Source: Hyphomicrobiales bacterium (lineage in GTDB: Bacteria > Pseudomonadota > Alphaproteobacteria > Rhizobiales > Rhizobiaceae). Taken from it: a stretch of DNA of 34,611 bases. Every line of letters starts with the position of its first letter. Positions within the stretch are counted from its first letter, which is position 1. A model generated the notes under the pieces. It worked only from the letters and a program-made list of their open reading frames with translations. It ran no database searches and had not been told where the DNA came from. Location of the stretch: NCBI GenBank assembly GCA_900472925.1, contig UCJU01000033.1, forward strand, positions 1 through 34,611, given 5' to 3'. Below, in pieces: positions 17,667-25,247 of this stretch. The translations under genes were made by a program, and so were the position numbers.

Positions 17667-17903
17667 TCATTGCTCGGTGGCCGATCTCGCTTTCAGCAGA
17701 TCAGTGGCCTCCACATCCAGGATCCGCGCCAGCGTTTCGACCATATCGATTGTCGCAGAATACTGGCATCTTTCCAGCGAACTGACGTAGGTGCGGTGGA
17801 TGTCCGCCCGGTGCGCGAGTTCTTCCTGCGAAAGACCTCGTCGCAAGCGAATTTCCCGAAGATTGGACGCGAAAGTTTCTCTGATACCCATGAACGGATT
17901 CAT
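17667..17903 (-). CDS. XRE-family transcriptional regulator
   Basis: A 78-residue Cro/CI-type protein: FASNLREIRLRRGLSQEELA, HRADIHRTYVSSLERCQYSA, then IDMVETLARILDVEATDLLK. This covers the complete five-helix HTH domain, with the recognition helix around HRTYVSSLE. Two starts are possible (17903 or 17891). It converges on the importer-CapA operon, with 51 bases between stop codons, so it need not regulate it. Similar small regulators often control restriction or metabolic genes. Confidence 0.85.
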   Translation of the reverse strand: MNPFMGIRETFASNLREIRLRRGLSQEELAHRADIHRTYVSSLERCQYSATIDMVETLARILDVEATDLLKARSATEQ

Positions 17904-18136
17904 GCGTTTTGCAGCGCATTCATCTACAGAGTATACTCTTCATTTGTGGCTGCGAGGTGTCTCGTACAGAGGAATGAGCGCGGACCATTCGGGCCAAATA
18001 GGGCCGAATTGCGTCTTCCGCTTCGCGCCCGATGCGGTCATTGTTAGCAACGGAAGACGACCTATTTAAAGGCCATACAAAACGACTGCTTTCATCCAAG
18101 TTTTGGCAATGGGCAGGCCACTAGATTGGGTGCTTG

Positions 18137-18712
18137 ATGCAATTTCAAAGACCACGCTTACCGCTGTCGACTGACCGCCTTATTCTGCGCGAATTTGTAA
18201 GCGGTGATTTCCCCGACTATGCGTCGTACCACTCTCTGCAAGAGGTTTACCGTTATCTATATGCGGCACCTCCAATGGGAGACGCTTTGCAAGAGCAGTT
18301 CTCGAAGATACTGGATGCGCCATTCGATTATGATGGCGACATCTATCGACTGGCCGTTGAGCGAAAGGACGACCATGCGCTGATGGGTGAAGTCCTGTTA
18401 AAGCTGGCAAATATAGATGCGCTGCAGGGCGAGGTTGGATACATTTTCAATCCAGCCTTTGCCGGAAATGGATATGCGACGGAAGCGGTTGCCGCTATGA
18501 TCAACATCGGCTTCTCCTCGTTCGGATTTCACCGAATTTTCGCTCGACTGGATGCGGCAAACGCCGGTTCCGTCGGTGTGGTGAAACGCCTAGGACTGCG
18601 TCGGGAAGCACATTTGATCCAGAACGACCGCTTCAGAGATGTGTGGGGAGACGAGTACATATATGCCGTCCTCGCAGCGGAATGGAATTCCCGCACCAGT
18701 TTAAATATCTGA
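18137..18712 (+). CDS. GNAT-family N-acetyltransferase (RimJ/RimL type)
   Basis: A 191-residue acetyl-CoA-dependent acetyltransferase. It begins with the RimJ-type pattern LSTDRLILREFVSGDFPDYA. The acetyl-CoA-binding motif A is seen as GEVGYIFNPAFAGNGYATEA (Q/R-x-x-G-x-G/A), followed by FGFHRIFARLDAANAGSVGV and VKRLGLRREAHLIQNDRF, then the terminal DVWGDEYIYAVLAAEW. The acceptor could be a protein N-terminus, an amino acid or an antibiotic; sequence does not decide. The start is ATG 18137, with a TTG one codon earlier. Confidence 0.88.
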   Translation: MQFQRPRLPLSTDRLILREFVSGDFPDYASYHSLQEVYRYLYAAPPMGDALQEQFSKILDAPFDYDGDIYRLAVERKDDHALMGEVLLKLANIDALQGEVGYIFNPAFAGNGYATEAVAAMINIGFSSFGFHRIFARLDAANAGSVGVVKRLGLRREAHLIQNDRFRDVWGDEYIYAVLAAEWNSRTSLNI

Positions 18713-18748
18713 GTAGTTCCGCTATCAATGTCCTGACTGCTTTGCGCC

Positions 18749-18936
18749 GATACTGTTGAGAAACTCCCCCGAGCATCGGTAAGGGCGCGCCTTGCCCGGA
18801 TCGTCAGGTATAGTTTTCTGACGGTGCGGGAGAGATGAAACGACTTTGCGTCTGACGTGCTGGAGAGCGTGGCATGCGTACTATTATTTCAGTGAGCCCG
18901 AAGGAAAAGCGCCTGCTGGAGTTTTTCAACAGTATC
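18749..18936. mobile_element. Transposase-less inverted-repeat element, copy 1 (MITE-like)
   Basis: Left end ATACTGTTGAGAAACTCC (18750-18767) and right end GGAGTTTTTCAACAGTAT (18918-18935) are inverted repeats with one mismatch; the flanking G/C at 18749/18936 also pair. The 186-bp element has no transposase. It contains a short ORF from 18874 reading MRTIISVSPKEKRLLEFFNS, then IRQQRT, preceded by GGAGAG; it runs through the right end. A very similar copy in the same orientation lies at 20604-20789. The inverted ends resemble those of insertion sequences in rhizobia, so it is probably a deletion derivative. Confidence 0.75.
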
Positions 18937-18960
18937 CGCCAACAGCGGACATGACCAGTC

Positions 18961-19380
18961 CTACTTCGTCGCGACGGCTGTTTCAGCGATCTGTGCTAGC
19001 GTCGTTTCCGAGTAGGCCGTTGTCAACGCAGCTTCAGCCAAGCAATGCGCACGTTCGAGGACGGCATTCGAAGCGCGTTCGACGGGACAATTTGGATGGT
19101 CCCTCGACAATGGTGCGGGGAGCATTCTACCTTCGACCAAAGCACGCTGAACATCAAGCACAGTGATCTGATCAAGCGAACGGATCAGCTTCCACCCACC
19201 ACCACGGCCACCTTCCGATTCTACGATGCCGCTCTCGCGGAGAGCTCCTAGAGTGCGGCGCACGACAACTGGGTTTGTGTTCAGCATCTGCGCAATCCGC
19301 TCAGATGTCTCCCTGCCTCCTAGTAGTCCCATGTGGACCAGCACGTGTAGCATCCGTGCAAGACGGCCATCACTCTTCAT
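18961..19380 (-). CDS. Rrf2-family transcriptional regulator
   Basis: A 139-residue Rrf2-type winged-helix protein: RLARMLHVLVHMGLLGGRET, SERIAQMLNTNPVVVRRTLG, ALRESGIVESEGGRGGGWKL. The GGRGGGW wing is diagnostic of the family. The three-cysteine Fe-S cluster motif of IscR/NsrR is absent; only one cysteine (NCPVERA) is present, so it probably senses something other than through a cluster, perhaps by thiol chemistry as in YwnA-like members. It is divergent from the hydrolase gene, with palindromic sites in between, so it probably controls both. Confidence 0.88.
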   Translation of the reverse strand: MKSDGRLARMLHVLVHMGLLGGRETSERIAQMLNTNPVVVRRTLGALRESGIVESEGGRGGGWKLIRSLDQITVLDVQRALVEGRMLPAPLSRDHPNCPVERASNAVLERAHCLAEAALTTAYSETTLAQIAETAVATK

Positions 19381-19393
19381 CGTTTATCTTTCT

Positions 19394-19410
19394 GCAACAA
19401 TATTTGTTAC
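19394..19410. promoter_or_regulatory. Palindrome near the Rrf2 gene start
   Basis: GCAACAA-TAT-TTGTTAC, an inverted repeat with 7-base arms and one mismatch, ends 14 bases upstream of the Rrf2-type gene start. Position suggests an autoregulatory operator. Confidence 0.4.
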
Positions 19411-19433
19411 GGTATCTTGACCTTCGCAATTAT

Positions 19434-19456
19434 TGTGTAACATATACAGTTACACA
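19434..19456. promoter_or_regulatory. Probable Rrf2 operator for the hydrolase promoter
   Basis: TGTGTAAC (19434-19441), spacer ATATACA, GTTACACA (19449-19456): perfect 8-base inverted repeats in the AT-rich divergent promoter region, about 100 bases before the hydrolase start. Its size (23 bp) fits an Rrf2 dimer site. Function is inferred from symmetry and context. Confidence 0.5.
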
Positions 19457-19556
19457 AAATGAGGCAAATCGTATGCTTTGTCGAACGTTCAACGCAAGGG
19501 CAGCGCAACCCGTGGGCTACGCGTCCGCCAGACAGGCATTCAGTCAGGAGACTCCT

Positions 19557-20528
19557 ATGAAAGACGCCGTCATTTCGACAGCCACGATCCGAATGAGCAT
19601 CATTGAAGCTGGGCAAGGTCCTCTCGTATTATTCTGCCACGGCTTTCCCGAAACCAAATATGCTTGGCGTCACCAGATCGAGGCTTTCGCGCGCGCAGGC
19701 TACCGTGCGGTTGCCCCGGACATGAGGGGTTACGGGAAAACAGAAGCTCCAGAGCGTCCAGACCAATACACCGTTTTCCACGCTGTAGGCGACCTTGTGG
19801 CACTTCTCGATGCTCTCGGCGAACAGCGAGCGATCGTGGTGGGCCACGACTGGGGTGCGACAATTGCATGGCAGGCCGCACTCATGAGGCCCGACAGGTT
19901 CCGTGCCGTCGTCGCGTTGAGCGTGCCGATGATGGGCCTGCCGCCTGTGTCTCCTTCACGGATATTCCCTCAGGACAACAAGAACCTATTCTACACCCTG
20001 TACTTCCAAGACCCCAACGGAGCTGAGGCCGAATTCGGCCGGGATGTCGCCTTGACGCTACGCAAGCTGCTCTTTGCAGCCAGTGGCGAAGCTGGTCCCC
20101 GTTTACCCGGTGACAGCACCCCCAATCCGTTTGGCATGGTCTTGCGATCCACGGGTCTGTTGAAAAGCTTGCCGGAGCCCGCTGCGCTGCCAGACTGGCT
20201 GCCCGGCCTCGACTTCGACCGCCTGGTCCACGACTTCGAAGCATCAGGCTTCCGAGGTGGCTTGAACTACTACCGAAACCTAGACCGAAACTGGGAACTG
20301 CAGCATGTTTCTGCTGGCCTGCCGATCACGGTTCCTGCGCTGTTCATGATCGGCGAAAGGGACACTGGTCTCAGCATTCCCGGAATGGGTCAGATCATAG
20401 CGGGAATGCCAACGCTTGTTCCCGATCTTCGCGGATCGCACATCATCTCTGAGGCTGGCCACTGGCTTCAGCAAGAGAGGCCAAAAGAGGTCTCGGCGGC
20501 GATCTTGAGGTTTTTGGAAAGCATATAA
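19557..20528 (+). CDS. Alpha/beta hydrolase, epoxide-hydrolase type
   Basis: A 323-residue alpha/beta-hydrolase with the features of soluble epoxide hydrolases (or haloalkane dehalogenase relatives), which open an oxirane ring through an aspartyl ester. Visible: oxyanion motif HGFPE (28-32), nucleophile D98 in VGHDWGATIAW, lid tyrosine candidates Y149 and Y238/Y239 (GGLNYYRNLDRNWE), acid D269 in MIGERDTGL, and base H302 in EAGHWLQQERP. The two-tyrosine lid and NYYRN motif favour epoxide hydrolase. The frame extends upstream to 19275, but CAGGAG before the ATG at 19557 and the family start favour that one. It lies between two copies of a MITE-like element and is divergent from an Rrf2 regulator. 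Confidence 0.85.
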   Translation: MKDAVISTATIRMSIIEAGQGPLVLFCHGFPETKYAWRHQIEAFARAGYRAVAPDMRGYGKTEAPERPDQYTVFHAVGDLVALLDALGEQRAIVVGHDWGATIAWQAALMRPDRFRAVVALSVPMMGLPPVSPSRIFPQDNKNLFYTLYFQDPNGAEAEFGRDVALTLRKLLFAASGEAGPRLPGDSTPNPFGMVLRSTGLLKSLPEPAALPDWLPGLDFDRLVHDFEASGFRGGLNYYRNLDRNWELQHVSAGLPITVPALFMIGERDTGLSIPGMGQIIAGMPTLVPDLRGSHIISEAGHWLQQERPKEVSAAILRFLESI

Positions 20529-20603
20529 GTGACTTTAGTTAGTGCTCTGTGACGGCAAATTGATGCCGGCACTGGGCCAACTGCTGACTTGGCAGCTCGC
20601 ACC

Positions 20604-20789
20604 GATACTGTTGAAAAACTCCCCTGAGCATCGGTAAGGGGGCGCCTTGCCCGGATCGTCAGGTATAGTTTACTGACGGTGCGGGAGAGATGAAACCGCT
20701 TTGCGTCTGACGTTCTGGGGAGCGTGGCATGCGCAATATTATTTCAGTGAGCCCGAAGGAAAAGCCGCCTGCTGGAGTTTTTCAACAGG
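20604..20789. mobile_element. Transposase-less inverted-repeat element, copy 2 (MITE-like)
   Basis: Second copy of the element at 18749-18936, in the same orientation and about 90% or more identical by eye. Its left end is ATACTGTTGAAAAACTCC (20605-20622). The right end GGAGTTTTTCAACAG (20775-20789) matches copy 1 and then diverges, so the last three bases of the inverted repeat (TAT) are lost or changed here. The shared interior includes the GGATCGTCAGGTATAGTTT stretch. The two copies bracket the Rrf2/hydrolase gene pair. Confidence 0.75.
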
Positions 20790-20880
20790 TGCGGCCAATT
20801 GCGGTCAAGCTGTACCGGACTAGCGATCGCGTCGCGGAGAACCGTCGCACGAAGGCGCACTTCTATTTGGGCCGGAACCT

Positions 20881-22302
20881 CTACGCAAGGAAGTCGACCT
20901 TTGCGGCCGCCTGCGGGCGGATCTCTCTGCAGCCCATCCTATCTTCGATGACTTGAGCCGCGCGATAGATGCTGAACTCGTCGAAATTCCGCCCGACGAG
21001 CTGAACCGAAAGGGGCAGGCCACCGACGCTGATGCCCGCAGGCACGCTCATGGCTGGCGACCCTGTAAGGTTGAAGGCTGCGTTAGCGGACGGAGTTCCA
21101 TTCACCAGGGAGTTTCTTGCCACGCCGTGGATGGCAGATGCGACGCCAAGTGCACCGATCACCAAAATCAGGTCGACAGATGAAAAGGCTAACGCGAGTT
21201 CCCGGATCAGGTCCCCACGCCGGCGGCATGCCTGGATGTAATCCGTTGCCGTGAGCAGGTATCCGGGCAAAAAACGCTCGATCGAGTACTCTCCATAAAG
21301 ATGGAGATTGCATCTGAAGTCGTCTTCGTGGACGGCCGCTGCCTCGCTATACATGATGACGCGCTGGGCGGCGAAATAGTGACACAGGGGTGATAACGAT
21401 AAATCCGTAGTGGTTGCACCAGCGTCTTCAAAAACTCTGGCGGCCTCGTCGAAAACGGCGACGCACTCGTCCGAAAAGAAGTCGGGCTCCTCTTCATGGA
21501 AACTGCGCAGGAGACCTATCCTCATGCCACGCACGCCTAATGACGTAGCCTCGGTCCATGGCTGCGACGGAATGTCGACTGAAGACGGGTCACCGGGGAC
21601 ATGACCTGCGAGAGCCTGAAGTGCTATGGCATTGTCTTCGACGGACCACGTCATTGGGCCGGCCGTCTCCAGGGAATAGGCTTGCGGTGTTATCCCCCGG
21701 CGGCTTACCCTGCCGTATGTCGGCTTCATGCCTGCGATGCCGCAATAGGCTGACGGCGTCCTTATCGATCCACCCGTGTCCGTTCCAATCGCAAGAGGGG
21801 CTGTTCCCGAAGCGACAGCTGCGGCCGATCCGCTGGACGAGCCGCCGGTGAAGCGATCGAGATCCCACGGATTGCGTGCTGGTCCATAGGGCAGGCTGAA
21901 ATCCGGGCCGCCCATGGCGAATTCCTGCGTCTCAACCTTGCCCAGCAAAACAGCGCCAGCCGCGCGCAGCCTTGCTACGACTGAGGCGTCCGACGTTGCC
22001 ACGTCGCCAAGTGTGAGGCGGGAATTGTTGGTGGTCGGAAGGCCCGAGACATCAATGATGTCTTTCACCGAGTACGGAATGCCATGCAGAGGTCCTTTGT
22101 GCTGGCCTCTCATAATTTCATCCTCAGCCTTGCGGGCGTCAACGCGTGCGGCGTCCTCCTCGATCGTGATGAAACAATGGAGCGTGGAATTGAGTGTCGT
22201 GGCGCGTGCAAGAAAGTGATCGACCACCTCGACAGGCGAGATTTGTTTTCGAGCAATCATGCGGGCGGTCTCAGCGATCCCAAGTTTCCAGAGCTCCGAC
22301 AT
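20881..22302 (-). CDS. Amidase-signature hydrolase (AtzE/GatA-like)
   Basis: A 473-residue member of the amidase signature family, which hydrolyses amide bonds with a Ser-cisSer-Lys triad. Visible: K80 in GIPYSVKDIIDVSG, the serine-rich loop FTGGSSSGSAAAVASG (151-166) holding the cis-Ser, and the nucleophile S179 in IGTDTGGSIRTPSAYCGIAG. The length fits the family. A small AtzG-like protein is encoded just upstream (3 bases between stop and ATG), which points to the AtzE/biuret-type amidases rather than the tRNA amidotransferase GatA. The true substrate is unknown. Its 3' end lies about 90 bases from a MITE-like element. Confidence 0.93.
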   Translation of the reverse strand: MSELWKLGIAETARMIARKQISPVEVVDHFLARATTLNSTLHCFITIEEDAARVDARKAEDEIMRGQHKGPLHGIPYSVKDIIDVSGLPTTNNSRLTLGDVATSDASVVARLRAAGAVLLGKVETQEFAMGGPDFSLPYGPARNPWDLDRFTGGSSSGSAAAVASGTAPLAIGTDTGGSIRTPSAYCGIAGMKPTYGRVSRRGITPQAYSLETAGPMTWSVEDNAIALQALAGHVPGDPSSVDIPSQPWTEATSLGVRGMRIGLLRSFHEEEPDFFSDECVAVFDEAARVFEDAGATTTDLSLSPLCHYFAAQRVIMYSEAAAVHEDDFRCNLHLYGEYSIERFLPGYLLTATDYIQACRRRGDLIRELALAFSSVDLILVIGALGVASAIHGVARNSLVNGTPSANAAFNLTGSPAMSVPAGISVGGLPLSVQLVGRNFDEFSIYRAAQVIEDRMGCREIRPQAAAKVDFLA

Positions 22303-22305
22303 CTG

Positions 22306-22536
22306 TCAGACCTCGTTGCTTGAGCCACCATCGTCGGTGGCGCACGGCTTGGAAATTGTCGGTCCATGGACACGGAACAGATGGGGAGATTCGACACGAC
22401 GGTCGCACGGCGTCCGCACCAAATCCGTTAAGACCCGGAGATTTGCATATGATGTGCGTGCAGCTTCAAATTGGGCGTCATCAAGTTTCAACCCTGTGCG
22501 TTCGATCAATAGGGAAAAATCGTCTCGGCTAATCAT
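22306..22536 (-). CDS. Small AtzG-like amidase partner
   Basis: A 76-residue protein: MISRDDFSLLIERTGLKLDD, then AARTSYANLRVLTDLVRT. The 'Y..LR.LT.LVR' helix is like that of AtzG/GatC-type small subunits, which wrap around an amidase-signature enzyme and stabilise it. The frame is open from a GTG at 22548, but GGGAG overlaps that codon and instead suits the ATG at 22536. The stop codon is 3 bases before the amidase start, so the two are certainly co-transcribed. Assignment rests on a short motif and on context. Confidence 0.65.
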   Translation of the reverse strand: MISRDDFSLLIERTGLKLDDAQFEAARTSYANLRVLTDLVRTPCDRRVESPHLFRVHGPTISKPCATDDGGSSNEV

Positions 22537-23018
22537 GTCCGATGGCACTCCCGTGTTTCTTCAGACGATCGTCGCCAGGTTCAGAACTGCTTCGTTCATC
22601 TGATCCGTTACCAACATTAGATTGGCTTTCCGCATCGACGATATCTATCAAAATTGACAGGATGACAGCTGGTCGGGAGATCAGGCCGGAGTGCAAACGA
22701 TCGCGCCAACTCCACTCCACTCGCATGGGTCTCATCCCTCTTCGAATGAGCCCCATCAGAACTGTCTTAAGTTTGGCCCGCAGAGGTACTGGACAACACG
22801 CCGCATCACCTCGTGATCGCCAGCATGGACCACGGCCAATCCCGCTCTCTGTCGATGGCTTCCTGGCCCAGATCCGGATCTTCCACGATCAACCCGTGAA
22901 GGGTCCGCTAGCAAGCTGCGGCCTCTTGGCTTTGCCTGCGAGGTGATCGCGCCCATCTCAGGGCCTTTTCGGAGCCATCGAGCGGGAATTGGCCCGCTCC
23001 CCACTGGAGCCGATCACG
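22537..23018. other. Gene-poor junction between the amidase operon and the plasmid-type block
   Basis: About 480 bases with no gene I can support. The right half (22750-22990) on the minus strand reads as short protein-like pieces in different frames (for example HAGDHEVMRRVVQYLCGPNL and LIVEDPDLGQEAIDRERDWP), which may be remains of an old gene, possibly a transposase. The left part should hold the minus-strand promoter of the amidase operon. It marks the change from metabolic cargo to plasmid-type genes. Confidence 0.4.
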
Positions 23019-23195
23019 ATGTCGCACGATCTTTCTCTTGCACAGTCCCACGCCTTCCAACTCTCCCGTGACCTGATGGTCCCGGTCACCGTCTTTGCAG
23101 TCGACGGCGAATACGGCGTCCTACCCTCCGACGAGATCGACGACGGCGACGACCTCGAAATCGTGCACGAGTTTTTTCCCTGGGCGGCTCATTGA
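23019..23195 (+). CDS. Small conserved hypothetical protein of rhizobial plasmids
   Basis: A 58-residue acidic protein: MSHDLSLAQSHAFQLSRDLM, VPVTVFAVDGEYGVLPSDEI, DDGDDLEIVHEFFPWAAH. GGAG at 23006-23009 supports the ATG at 23019. From memory, similar proteins (LSRDL.VPV.VFAVDG.YGV.P.DE) occur beside TOPRIM and methylase genes on rhizobial plasmids and integrative elements. Their function is unknown. Confidence 0.6.
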   Translation: MSHDLSLAQSHAFQLSRDLMVPVTVFAVDGEYGVLPSDEIDDGDDLEIVHEFFPWAAH

Positions 23196-23395
23196 GCCGC
23201 CTTTTGCCGTTCCGGCTGCCGCTTGCGAGCGAGCGGTGGCAAGGGAAGCGACGCCGGGGCTGGCAAATCCTTTGCAGGATTCACCAATTGCCAGCCCCGC
23301 CCTTGCCGCCTTTGCTCTTCGCGCCGGGCGTGAAGGGGGCCGCAAAGAGTGCGGAAAGGAAATTAACAAGGGAGGATCGCCGAGCGATCGGAAAG

Positions 23396-24433
23396 ATGAT
23401 GAAGCGAAGAGATATAGAGGAAATTCGCGGACGGGTCGGGTGCGGAGCAGTTTTGGAGACATCGGGCTTCGCGATCGATGTGAAGGAAAGTACCCGCCGG
23501 GCTGTGAAATACCGCCGCGGCGATGAGATCGTTATCGTCACCCATGGCGGCCAGGGTTGGTTCGATCCTCTAGGCGATGACAAAGGCGACGTGTTCTCAC
23601 TTGCTGCACGCCTCGACGGAGGCGGCTTCCTGGACGCGTTGGACCGTGTCGCCGGTCTCATCGGCTTCCAGTCAATAGAACCGGAGTGGATGGCGGCAGC
23701 GCCAACAAAAACAGCGATTGCGACGATCCATGATCGATGGGTATCGCGTCAAAATCCTCGACCGTCATCCGAAACCTGGCGCTACCTGCGGTTCACGCGC
23801 TTCGTACCGGCACGGATTCTGAAGGGTGCCATCAAACAGGGTGTACTTCGTGAAGGCCCTTGCGGGAGCATGTGGGCTGGCCATGTTGACGAGGACGGTA
23901 ACATCTGTGGCTGGGAAGAACGCGGCCCGAACTGGCGGGGCTTTGCGACGGGCGGCGCGAAGGTGCTGTTCCGGCTCGGCCCATCCGGAGCGCATCGGCT
24001 TTGTGTGACGGAAGCTGCGATCGATGCGATGAGCCTCGCGGCGATCGAGGGGATACAAGAAGACACCCTCTATCTCAGCACAGGCGGCGGGTGGTCGCCG
24101 AACACTGCCGCAGCGTTACGACAACTGGCTCGGTACCCGGATGTGCAACTTGTCGCGGCGACCGACGCCAATCGCCAGGGCGAGGCCTTTGCATATCGCC
24201 TTCGTGAGTTGGCCGACCAGGCTGGATGCAATTGGTTGCGTCTGCGACCGCCGGCGGACGACTGGAACGAGGTCCTGAAATGTCAGGAAAGGGAGAAGCA
24301 GGAAAGGGAAAGAGAAAAGAACGGCGTGCCGCATTCGCGCCCCCCGCTTCAAGGGAGGCTTCGCCCGGCTGCGCCGGCCCTTGACCCGGGCGGACACGAT
24401 GCCGGCGGCCCGGGAGAGGTCATGGAGGATTGA
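23396..24433 (+). CDS. DUF3991/TOPRIM-domain protein
   Basis: About 345 residues. The N-terminal part (MKRRDIEEIRGRVGCGAVLE, FAIDVKESTRRAVKYRRGDE, GWFDPLGDDKGDVFSLAARL) resembles the zinc-ribbon-less primase-associated DUF3991 module. The C-terminal part is a TOPRIM fold: LCVTEAAIDAMSLAAIEG with the conserved Glu, LYLSTGGGWSPNTAAAL, and LVAATDANRQGEAFAYRL with the acidic D.N motif. Such proteins are thought to act in plasmid replication or transfer DNA processing. The frame is open from a TTG at 23192, but family members start at the RRDIEE motif, so I chose 23396. The last ~40 residues are low-complexity and charged. Confidence 0.8.
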   Translation: MMKRRDIEEIRGRVGCGAVLETSGFAIDVKESTRRAVKYRRGDEIVIVTHGGQGWFDPLGDDKGDVFSLAARLDGGGFLDALDRVAGLIGFQSIEPEWMAAAPTKTAIATIHDRWVSRQNPRPSSETWRYLRFTRFVPARILKGAIKQGVLREGPCGSMWAGHVDEDGNICGWEERGPNWRGFATGGAKVLFRLGPSGAHRLCVTEAAIDAMSLAAIEGIQEDTLYLSTGGGWSPNTAAALRQLARYPDVQLVAATDANRQGEAFAYRLRELADQAGCNWLRLRPPADDWNEVLKCQEREKQEREREKNGVPHSRPPLQGRLRPAAPALDPGGHDAGGPGEVMED

Positions 24434-24497
24434 AGAGATAAGCATGGTCGTGACGACGGTGTTCTCTTCGGTCCGGACATATCCCAAGGAGCCGGAA

Positions 24498-25103
24498 ATG
24501 AATACCTCTGCCGCAATCCGCAAGGTTTTCCAGGGCGTGGCAACACGCCAGCAAATGTACCGTATGTTCGACCGTCACGCCCAGCGACCGGACCGATGGG
24601 ATGGCGATGCTTCATCCCTTTATGCCGGTGAATGGTTCGAGATCGCCGAAGCAGAGCACGATTACATGTTCGAGATCCTCCCGCCGCTTTGGATACGCGG
24701 ATCGATGTTTGCCATGCGTGAGTTCCTGACCGACTCCGTGACGTCAGTGTTCTTCAGCTTGCGCATCGATGGGGTCATCCGTCACTTCCATGGATATTGC
24801 GACCTGTCCGAACGTTCCATGGCCGAGCATATGCGTCTGGCCATCGTCGAGCGAGAAAGTCGTCCGGTCCGGTCGATGTCCCGGCAAGAGCGGCTCGAGC
24901 ACATCTGGAGCAGCACGGCTGACGACTATCGCGGCTATGCGGGCGATCGATGGCCGCAAAGCGACCGGGGGCATCGCACGGTTGTCCTCTACAGTGGCAA
25001 GGAGGGCACGTTCCTGAAACTGCTCGACGAGCTGACGGACGACGAAATCTCCGCCAAGCTTCCTGTGCATTTAAGGCACCTGCCCCTCTCCATCGCCGCC
25101 TGA
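24498..25103 (+). CDS. DUF1419-family protein
   Basis: A 201-residue protein that I recognise as the DUF1419 family of Rhizobiales plasmids: VATRQQMYRMFDRHAQRPDR, LYAGEWFEIAEAEHDYMFEI, LPPLWIRGSMFAMREFLTDS, VTSVFFSLRIDGVIRHFHGY. AAGGA lies 7 bases before the ATG. The frame extends further upstream, but that part has no family resemblance. The function is unknown. It sits between the TOPRIM gene and the methylase-helicase gene, an order common on such plasmids. Confidence 0.75.
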   Translation: MNTSAAIRKVFQGVATRQQMYRMFDRHAQRPDRWDGDASSLYAGEWFEIAEAEHDYMFEILPPLWIRGSMFAMREFLTDSVTSVFFSLRIDGVIRHFHGYCDLSERSMAEHMRLAIVERESRPVRSMSRQERLEHIWSSTADDYRGYAGDRWPQSDRGHRTVVLYSGKEGTFLKLLDELTDDEISAKLPVHLRHLPLSIAA

Positions 25104-25247
25104 GCGGCACGACAGTCGTCACAACCGGTCGCGGCGAGCGGCCGAACTCTCCCACAATCGGCCCGGCCGGATTCCCATCCTCTGCGCACGTCGAGCTGCC
25201 CGCGCCGGCAGATCGCAAAATTGCGCCTTCATCAGGAGTTTCATTGC

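Noticed and set aside
18749..20789. Complete insertion sequence with a transposase
   Set aside because: The element copies are only about 186 bp, and neither they nor the region between them encode a transposase.
22542..22946. A 134-codon plus-strand open frame beside the amidase operon
   Set aside because: Its product is rich in Arg, Ser and Pro with no motif, it overlaps the start of the AtzG-like gene on the opposite strand, and it has no ribosome binding site that I can see.
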